Assembly (NCBI RefSeq): GCF_000971155.1
Contig: NZ_BBLX01000001.1
Coordinates: 351,879-415,878 of the forward strand
From: Demequina maris
GTDB lineage: Bacteria; Actinomycetota; Actinomycetes; Actinomycetales; Demequinaceae
DNA length: 64,000 nucleotides
Direction: 5' to 3'
The notes beneath the pieces are model-generated. The model was not told the DNA's origin and ran no database searches. It worked only from the letters and a program-made list of their open reading frames with translations. Below are positions 58,746-64,000 of the stretch, one piece after another (position 1 is the stretch's first letter; each line of letters starts with the position of its first letter). The position numbers were made by a program, and so were the translations under genes.

Positions 58746-59708
58746 ATGCAGCGCGCACGGATCGGCACCACGGGACTCGAGGTGTCGCGTCTGGCGCTCG
58801 GCACGATGACGTGGAGCCGCGACACCGACGCCGAGGAGGCGGGCGGCCAGCTCGACGCGTTCCTCGACGCGGGCGGCACGCTGCTCGACACCGCCGCCTC
58901 GTACGCGGACGGGGGTTCCGAGGAGCTGATCGGCCGCATGCTCGGCGGCTCCGTCTCCCGCACCGACATGCAGATCTGCACCAAGGCCGGCATCCGCCGC
59001 ACCGCCCACGGCGGCATGGTCGACGCCTCCCGCGACACGATGCTCGACACCCTCGACGCGTCGCTGCGCCGGCTCGGCACGGACCACGTCGACGTGTGGC
59101 TCGTCCACCAGTACGACGCCGGCACGCCGCTTGACGAGACCCTCCACGCGCTCGAGATCGCGGTGAACAGCGGCCGCGCCCGCTACGTGGGCGTCTCCAA
59201 CTACCCCGGCTGGGCGACCGCGCACATCGCGGCCCTCGCCGACCGGCGCCCCACGCTCGCCGCGACCCAGGTGGAGTACTCGCTGCTCCAGCGCGGCATC
59301 GAGCGCGAGGTGGTGCCCGCCGCATCGTCCCTGGGTCTGGGCGTGATGGCCTGGTCGCCGCTGGGACGCGGCGTCCTCACCGGCAAGTACCGCACGTCCA
59401 TCCCCGCGGACTCGCGGGCCGCCTCCGAGCACCTCGCGGGCTTCGTCGAGCCGTACCTCGACGACCGCGCCGGCAGCATCGTCGAGGCGCTGGCGATCGC
59501 GTCCGAGGGCCTCGGCGTGACGCCGCTCGAGACCGCGCTGGCGTGGGTGCTCGCACGTCCGTTCGTGGCGACCGCCGTCGTGGGCGCGCGGACCGCCGAG
59601 CAGCTGCTCCCCTCCCTCACCGCGGCGACGCTCAAGCTGCCGCCCGCGATCGTCGACGCGCTCGACGAGGTCTCCGCCATCGAGCTCGGATACCCGGAGC
59701 GCCGATGA
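58746..59708 (+). CDS. Aldo/keto reductase
   Basis: A 320-residue NADPH-dependent (beta/alpha)8 reductase. The catalytic tetrad is visible: Asp and Tyr in TLLDTAASYADGGSEELIG, Lys in MQICTKAGIRR and His in VDVWLVHQYDAG. YVGVSNYPGW and AWSPLGRGVLTGKY are family motifs, and VVGARTAEQLLPSL binds the cofactor. The physiological aldehyde or ketone is not known. ATG at 58746 is leaderless. One dispersed word at 59322-59331 encodes Ala-Ser-Ser. Confidence 0.92.
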   Translation: MQRARIGTTGLEVSRLALGTMTWSRDTDAEEAGGQLDAFLDAGGTLLDTAASYADGGSEELIGRMLGGSVSRTDMQICTKAGIRRTAHGGMVDASRDTMLDTLDASLRRLGTDHVDVWLVHQYDAGTPLDETLHALEIAVNSGRARYVGVSNYPGWATAHIAALADRRPTLAATQVEYSLLQRGIEREVVPAASSLGLGVMAWSPLGRGVLTGKYRTSIPADSRAASEHLAGFVEPYLDDRAGSIVEALAIASEGLGVTPLETALAWVLARPFVATAVVGARTAEQLLPSLTAATLKLPPAIVDALDEVSAIELGYPERR

Positions 59709-59784
59709 CCACGGCGCGCACGGGCCTCGTCGACCGGGGAACGTGCGCGCGCGACGCGGGTGACGGACGACGCGCCGGGACGCC

Positions 59785-60117
59785 TCAGCGCAGCTGGAAG
59801 TCGTCGAGGTCGTCGTCGAGGACGTCCTCGTCCTCCTCGGCGTGCGGGTCGAGGCCGTCGTCGTCCTCGTCCTCGTCGACGTCGGACTCGTCGCCCTCGT
59901 CGGGCTCCTCCAGCTCGATGTCGTCGAGCAGCATCGGCAGGGTCTCCCCGTACTCGACGTCGAGGACGGCCTCGTACCGGTCGAAGGCGTCGGCGAGCGC
60001 GTCGTACGCGTCGTCGACGGCGACGTCGGAGTCGCCCCGACGGGCCAGCACGGCGGCGAGGTGCTCCTCGTACGCCGCGATCAGCAGCCTCAGCGCCTCG
60101 TGCGCCTGGGAATCCAT
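59785..60117 (-). CDS. Hypothetical acidic protein, 110 residues
   Basis: The first 60 residues (MDSQAHEALRLLIAAYEEHL, AVDDAYDALADAFDRYEAVL) form a helical pair. The rest is an Asp/Glu tail (residues about 62-110, rich in DED repeats) ending DLDDFQLR. No family is recognised; the amphipathic helices suggest a small protein-binding module. It looks real because TAACGT lies 7 nt before the ATG and the gene is divergent from the DUF5703 gene with a shared 42-nt promoter region. Confidence 0.7.
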   Translation of the reverse strand: MDSQAHEALRLLIAAYEEHLAAVLARRGDSDVAVDDAYDALADAFDRYEAVLDVEYGETLPMLLDDIELEEPDEGDESDVDEDEDDDGLDPHAEEDEDVLDDDLDDFQLR

Positions 60118-60124
60118 GGCTATG

Positions 60125-60130
60125 ACGTTA
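60125..60130 (-). promoter_or_regulatory. Leaderless -10 for the acidic protein gene
   Basis: TAACGT lies 7 nt upstream of the ATG at 60117. Confidence 0.5.
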
Positions 60131-60159
60131 CCCGCGGAACAGGTTGAATGGGAGGCGAG

Positions 60160-60417
60160 ATGAACCACGACGCACGCAGGACCGCCCACATCATCACCCC
60201 TCGACGCACGGCCGCCCCGGCGGACTCGCGCTTCGACTGGCGGGTGGTGGACATCCCCGTGGAGGTGACACGGGCGGAGGCGCGCGCGCTCCTGACGGAG
60301 CAGGCCGAATACGGCCGGTGGGACCTCATCCGCTCCCAGACCTTCATCGGCGGCGCGCGTCGCGTGTGGCTGCGCCGCCGCGTCATGAACGTGCGCCGCA
60401 CCGACGACGCGGCGTAG
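60160..60417 (+). CDS. DUF5703 family protein
   Basis: An 85-residue protein matching the actinobacterial DUF5703 pattern: FDWRVVDIPVEVTRAEARALLTEQAEYGRWDL followed by GARRVWLRRRVMNVRR. It is basic and soluble, with no known function. ATG at 60160 is chosen because GGGAGG lies 5-10 nt upstream; an ATG at 60148 would put that sequence inside the gene. It is divergent from the acidic-protein gene. Confidence 0.85.
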   Translation: MNHDARRTAHIITPRRTAAPADSRFDWRVVDIPVEVTRAEARALLTEQAEYGRWDLIRSQTFIGGARRVWLRRRVMNVRRTDDAA

Positions 60418-60597
60418 GGCTCGCGCACTCGCGCCTCCCCCTTCCGGAAGTCACACGTCTGACGACCGGCGCGCGCCGCCTGAACGGGGATCCCGGATCA
60501 CGTGCCGCCAGCGGTGTGACTTGCGTACCGCGGGACGATGCGCCGCTACCGCGGGACGATGCGGGGGTGGCGCGCGCGGGACTGCGCCCGGGTGCCG
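60418..60597. repeat. 180-nt intergenic region with tandem dispersed words
   Basis: TACCGCGGGACGATGCG occurs perfectly at 60526-60542 and 60547-60563 (21-bp period). AAGTCACAC (60448-60456) and GTGTGACTT (60514-60522) form a separate 9-bp inverted repeat with a 57-nt spacer. The flanking genes converge. Confidence 0.7.
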
Positions 60598-61761
60598 CTA
60601 GGCCTCGTCCGGCTCGGGCAGCCCCGCGATGAAGTCCGCGACCAGGTTGAGGTTGGCCTTCTCGAGCCGCCACGGCTCGTCTCCCAGCTGCCCGCGCAAC
60701 GGGTCCGCGGTCACCACGACCACGAGGCCGAGCTCGGGCAGCACCGCGATCTGCTGGCCGCCGTGGCCCCACGCGAGCCGGTACGTGTGCGGCCCGGCGT
60801 CGATGATCCACCACTGGTACCCGTAGGCCGTGCGGTCGAAGTTGTCGCCCACCTTGTAGTACCAGGCGCTCTCCGTGTACGGCGTCCAGGACTGCTCGAC
60901 CCAGGCCTCGGGCACCACCTGCTCGCCGTCGACCCGGCCGCCGTCCAGGTACATCTGGCCGAAGCGGGCCATCTCCCGCGCGGTCACGAAGAGCTCGGTG
61001 TAGCCGAGGCGATAACCCTCCCAGTCCTGGGTCCACTCGCTCGGCGTGGTCGCGAGCGGGTCGAACAGGCGCGCCTGCGCGTAGGCGAGCAGGTCGTCGT
61101 CGGCGCAGGCCCGGGCGACGGCGATCGCCAGGAAGTGCGACGACAGGTTCGAGTAGTCCCAGCCGGTGCCCGGGTCGCGGGCCAGCGGCACGTCGACGAC
61201 GTTGGACGGCGCGAAGCCGTGGAACAGCAGCTCGACGCCCTCCGCGGACGCCTCGAGCCACGGGTAGCCCGCGCGCATCTGCAGCAGCTCCTCGATGGTG
61301 ATCTGCTCCTTGCGGGGGTCGGCGACGCGGCCCGCCAGCTCCGGGAAGTAGGTCATCATCGGCTCGTCGAGGCCGGCGATGCATCCCTCCTCGATCGCGA
61401 TGCCCACGAGCGCGCCCGTGTAGCTCTTGGTCACGGACTGCACGTTCTGCGACAGGTCCGCGTCCGTGCCGTTGAAGTAGTCCTGCGCCACCACGTACCC
61501 GTTCTTGATGACGGTGAGGCTGTGGATGCTCTCGAGGGTGCCGGCGCGCCAGTAGAGCTCCGCGACGGCGTCGGGGTCGAGGCCCTGCTCCTCCGGGGTC
61601 GACGCCTCGAAGCCCTCGAAGGATTCGGGCGCGTACTCCACCACGGCGAGCTCCTCGGCCGACGGGCCGCCCGCTGCGCAGGCGCCGAGGACCAGGACCG
61701 CGACCGCCCCCGCGAGCGCGGCGCGACCCCCGGACGCTCCCCGTCGGAGCCTCGCGCGCAT
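60598..61761 (-). CDS. Serine hydrolase lipoprotein (class C beta-lactamase family)
   Basis: A 387-residue exported hydrolase of the beta-lactamase/DD-peptidase fold. The Arg-rich signal peptide ends in the lipobox VLGAC (near residue 28). Active-site Ser and Lys are in QSVTKSYTGALVG, the Tyr in WDYSNLSSHF, and the third motif is LAWGHGGQQIAVL. The family includes esterases and peptidases more often than true beta-lactamases, so antibiotic resistance is not implied. GAGGTG lies upstream of the ATG. Confidence 0.88.
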   Translation of the reverse strand: MRARLRRGASGGRAALAGAVAVLVLGACAAGGPSAEELAVVEYAPESFEGFEASTPEEQGLDPDAVAELYWRAGTLESIHSLTVIKNGYVVAQDYFNGTDADLSQNVQSVTKSYTGALVGIAIEEGCIAGLDEPMMTYFPELAGRVADPRKEQITIEELLQMRAGYPWLEASAEGVELLFHGFAPSNVVDVPLARDPGTGWDYSNLSSHFLAIAVARACADDDLLAYAQARLFDPLATTPSEWTQDWEGYRLGYTELFVTAREMARFGQMYLDGGRVDGEQVVPEAWVEQSWTPYTESAWYYKVGDNFDRTAYGYQWWIIDAGPHTYRLAWGHGGQQIAVLPELGLVVVVTADPLRGQLGDEPWRLEKANLNLVADFIAGLPEPDEA

Positions 61762-61847
61762 CGGGAATCACCTCGCCGGTCCTGTGGCGCTCCCTCCCCG
61801 TCCACCATAGGCACGATGCGTTCGGCCGCGCCCGCGCGCGGCCCGGC

Positions 61848-63146
61848 TCAGCAGTCGGTGAGGAAGCGCACCATCACGTCCGTGCCGAACTCGAGCGAGT
61901 CGATCGGCACGCGCTCGTCGATGCCGTGGAACAGGCCAGGGAAGTCCAGCTCGGGCGGCAGCTTCAGCGGCGCGAAGCCGTAGCCCGCGATGCCGATCGT
62001 CGCGAGGTGCTTGTTGTCGGTGCCGCCCATCATCGTGTACGGCAGGACGATCGCCTCGGGGTCGTCGAACGTCACGGCCTCGATGGCCTTGTGCACCAGC
62101 GGCACGTCGAACGGCAGCTCGATCGACGCCTCGGTGATGTACTGCTCGACCTTGACGTGCGTGCCCGCGAGCTCCTCGATCTTGCGCAGCACCTGCTCCT
62201 GCTGGCCGTGGAGGAAGCGCGAGTCGACGAAGCCGCCCGCAGTGTCGGGGATGACGTTGACCTTGTAGCCCGCGTCGAGCATCGTCGGGTTCGACGTGTT
62301 CCGCAGCGACGCCTCGACCATGCGGCCCACCGCGCCGAGACCCGCGACGAGCGCGTCGATGGTGGCGGGGTCGTCCGCGTAGTCGACGCCGAGCAGGTCG
62401 GCGGTGCCGCGCAGCAGGTGCTCGGACGTGGGCGAGATCTCCATCGGCCACTCGTAGGCGCCGATGCGCGCCATCGCGCCGCCCAGGTGCACGACCGCGT
62501 TGTCGTGGTGGACGAGCGAGCCGTGGCCCTGTACCCCGGAGGCGGCGAGGCGCAGCCACTGCATGCCCTTCTCCCCCGTCTGGAAGAGGTAGACGCGCTT
62601 GCCGGCGACCTGGATCGAGAAGCCGCCGACCTCCGACACGGCCTCGGTGGCGCCGCGGAAGTCGTCGGGGTGGTTCTCCACCATCCACTTCGCGCCGCGG
62701 TGGCCGCCGTGCTCCTCGTCCGCGAAGAACGCGATGACGATGTCGCGGGCGGGCTTCACGCCGGCGCCGATCATGCGGCCGATGGCCGCGAGGTACATCG
62801 CGTCGACGCCCTTCATGTCGACCGCTCCGCGGCCCCAGATCATGCCGTCCTTGACCTCGGCGCCGAACGGGTCGACCGTCCAGTCCTCCGGGAAGGCGGG
62901 CACGACGTCGAGGTGGCCGTGGAGCACGAGCGGCGGGCGCGTCCGGTCGGCTCCCTCCCACAGCGCGGTGACCGAGGCGCGGCCCGGCTCGGACTCGCGG
63001 ATCACGGGCTCGAGGCCCAGGTCGGACAGGAACGTGGCGACGTACTCGGCCGCGGCGCGCTCGCCGGGGCCCTCCTCGTCGCCGTAGTTCGAGGTGTCGA
63101 TGCGCATGAGGTCGCGCGCGAGGCGGACGACGTCGGACTCGGTCAT
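61848..63146 (-). CDS. M20 family metallopeptidase
   Basis: A 432-residue di-zinc peptidase of the M20/ArgE-DapE group, of the form often annotated as an M20/M25/M40 hydrolase. Metal ligands and catalytic residues appear in VLHGHLDVVPAFPEDW (His, Asp), GRGAVDMKGVDAMYL (Asp), AFFADEEHGGHRGAKW (Glu-Glu) and the C-terminal FHGIDERVPIDSLEFG (His). The dimerisation domain is about 190-310. The substrate is a peptide or acylated amino acid of unknown type. ATG at 63146 is 6 nt after TAGCCT. Confidence 0.92.
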   Translation of the reverse strand: MTESDVVRLARDLMRIDTSNYGDEEGPGERAAAEYVATFLSDLGLEPVIRESEPGRASVTALWEGADRTRPPLVLHGHLDVVPAFPEDWTVDPFGAEVKDGMIWGRGAVDMKGVDAMYLAAIGRMIGAGVKPARDIVIAFFADEEHGGHRGAKWMVENHPDDFRGATEAVSEVGGFSIQVAGKRVYLFQTGEKGMQWLRLAASGVQGHGSLVHHDNAVVHLGGAMARIGAYEWPMEISPTSEHLLRGTADLLGVDYADDPATIDALVAGLGAVGRMVEASLRNTSNPTMLDAGYKVNVIPDTAGGFVDSRFLHGQQEQVLRKIEELAGTHVKVEQYITEASIELPFDVPLVHKAIEAVTFDDPEAIVLPYTMMGGTDNKHLATIGIAGYGFAPLKLPPELDFPGLFHGIDERVPIDSLEFGTDVMVRFLTDC

Positions 63147-63152
63147 GCGGTC

Positions 63153-63158
63153 AGGCTA
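63153..63158 (-). promoter_or_regulatory. Leaderless -10 for the M20 peptidase gene
   Basis: TAGCCT lies 6 nt upstream of the ATG at 63146. Confidence 0.55.
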
Positions 63159-63177
63159 GCGGTCCCCGACCGACCGC

Positions 63178-64000
63178 TCACATGACGCGCCAGCCGTTGA
63201 CGATGACGATCCCGAGCACGACGAGCCCGGCGGTCGCGAGCAGGTAGGTGAGCCAGCGGAAGCCCGCCTTCCACGCCGCGATCACGAGGCACGCGACGGC
63301 TCCCGGGATGAGCGCGAGGCCGTAGCGGCCGGTGACGTTCGGGAAGTACTGCGGCACCGCGGTGTTGAGGTACGCCTGCATCTGCACGACCGTCGGGTAC
63401 AGGATCGTGCCCGCCATCACCATCCACCCGAGCGAGCGGCGCGCGGGCTCCTTCGCGCACGCCACGATGACGCCGAAGATCGCGCCGATGACGAGGAAGT
63501 TGAGCAGCCGCGTCCACGAGATCATCAGCGCGACGTTGAGCGGCTCCTGCAGGTAGTAGTCGGAGGCGAGGTTGAGCCCGCTGAACGCGGTCTCGAGCCA
63601 CTCCGAGCCCGGCAGGCCGAGCACGTCGCGCGTGTTGAGCCCCACCAGCGGGTTCTGCCAGTTCGGGTCGCCGCGCGTGCCCTGCCAGGCCTGCCAGATC
63701 AGGTACGGCACGAGGATCGCGCCGGCCATCGCGCCCACGATCGCGGCGTCCCGCCCGCGCGGGCGCGAGCGGCGCCAGTCGCGCAGCATGCGGAAGGCGA
63801 GGAGCGCGCCGAGCGCGATGAACGGGATCGCCGCGATGGTCTTGGTCATGCCCGCCACGCCGGCGAGCAGCGCGGGCAGCCGCCAGTCGACGTCGTCGTC
63901 GACGAAGATGCGCGCCGCGATCCAGACGGCCGAGGCGCCGATGAGGACGGTCGCCGCGTCGGGGTTGACGGTGGTGACGGCGTGCAGCACGCGAGGGAAG
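63178..64000 (-). CDS. Polytopic membrane protein, C-terminal part (cut by window edge)
   Basis: The last 274 residues of a larger membrane protein whose start lies beyond the window. About seven helices are present. VTTVNPDAATVLIGASAVWIAARI near the visible start resembles DUF2142 or GT39-like membrane proteins that carry an NP(D/N) motif in a periplasmic-to-membrane turn; SEWLETAFSGLNLASDYYLQEP is an outer loop and GRYGLALIPGAVACLVIAAW is near the end. A cell-wall polysaccharide role is likely from the family but not shown. The stop lies 31 nt before the M20 peptidase gene. Confidence 0.75.
   Translation of the reverse strand, partial: FPRVLHAVTTVNPDAATVLIGASAVWIAARIFVDDDVDWRLPALLAGVAGMTKTIAAIPFIALGALLAFRMLRDWRRSRPRGRDAAIVGAMAGAILVPYLIWQAWQGTRGDPNWQNPLVGLNTRDVLGLPGSEWLETAFSGLNLASDYYLQEPLNVALMISWTRLLNFLVIGAIFGVIVACAKEPARRSLGWMVMAGTILYPTVVQMQAYLNTAVPQYFPNVTGRYGLALIPGAVACLVIAAWKAGFRWLTYLLATAGLVVLGIVIVNGWRVM

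Noticed and set aside
60598-61761. Beta-lactamase as an antibiotic resistance gene
   Set aside because: The motifs fit the broad serine-hydrolase family, in which most members are esterases or peptidases; no resistance context is present.

Overview
The window is very GC-rich, gene-dense chromosomal DNA from an actinobacterium. The evidence is the pupylation gene set (arc, dop, pup, pafA), whiA beside rapZ and yvcK, an ANTAR-type response regulator, an HGxxPAAW-like protein inside a trp cluster, DUF5703, and many leaderless promoters of the form TANNNT followed after 6-7 nt by ATG/GTG. The lack of prcBA between pup and pafA and the general gene content suggest Micrococcales (a Cellulomonas/Demequina-like lineage); the genus is a guess. 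No rRNA, phage, insertion sequence or CRISPR array was seen.

Layout. 1-8152: gap (partial), whiA, yvcK, rapZ, uvrC and uvrA, all on the minus strand. 8299-18189: YciI-like protein, terC, uvrB, coaE, rpsA, pfkA, polA. 18209-24938: a thioesterase, then livHMGF on the plus strand facing livK on the minus strand (branched-chain amino-acid or similar uptake), then the ANTAR regulator. 24960-28496: a tRNA with a CAA anticodon, two unassigned proteins, methylglyoxal synthase and a sucrose-phosphorylase-like enzyme. 28630-42159: central nitrogen, tryptophan and lipoprotein genes (pyk, gltD, gltB, lgt, trpA, trpB, trpC, small membrane protein, trpE, hisI). 42330-48164: unknown protein, a heterodimeric ABC exporter, hisF, a double-FKBP lipoprotein. 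48206-53751: pafA, pup, dop, arc, trmI. 53845-64000: M50 protease, RecB-like nuclease, HAD phosphatase, PAC2 protein, uppP, aldo/keto reductase, small proteins, serine hydrolase, M20 peptidase and a truncated membrane protein. Neighbours overlap by 1-8 nt at many junctions (ATGA, GTGA, TGATG), so most clusters read as translationally coupled operons.

The most unusual signal is not a gene. A 9-10 bp word, GCATCGTCC(C) / (G)GGACGATGC, occurs 25 times exactly. Thirteen copies lie in the small intergenic fraction, several arranged as perfect hairpins or close pairs. Twelve lie inside genes, where they are encoded with otherwise disfavoured codons (GAT, GCA, CGA) and are strongly biased to one strand. 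A second degenerate intergenic repeat (core CCGTACCGCTGACGGTGCGG) occurs in two non-coding regions 14 kb apart. Other points of interest are pupylation without a 20S proteasome in the locus, an ARC ATPase without the usual C-terminal proteasome-docking tail, a short-variable-arm tRNA with a Leu anticodon, and stop codons that double as -10 promoter elements.
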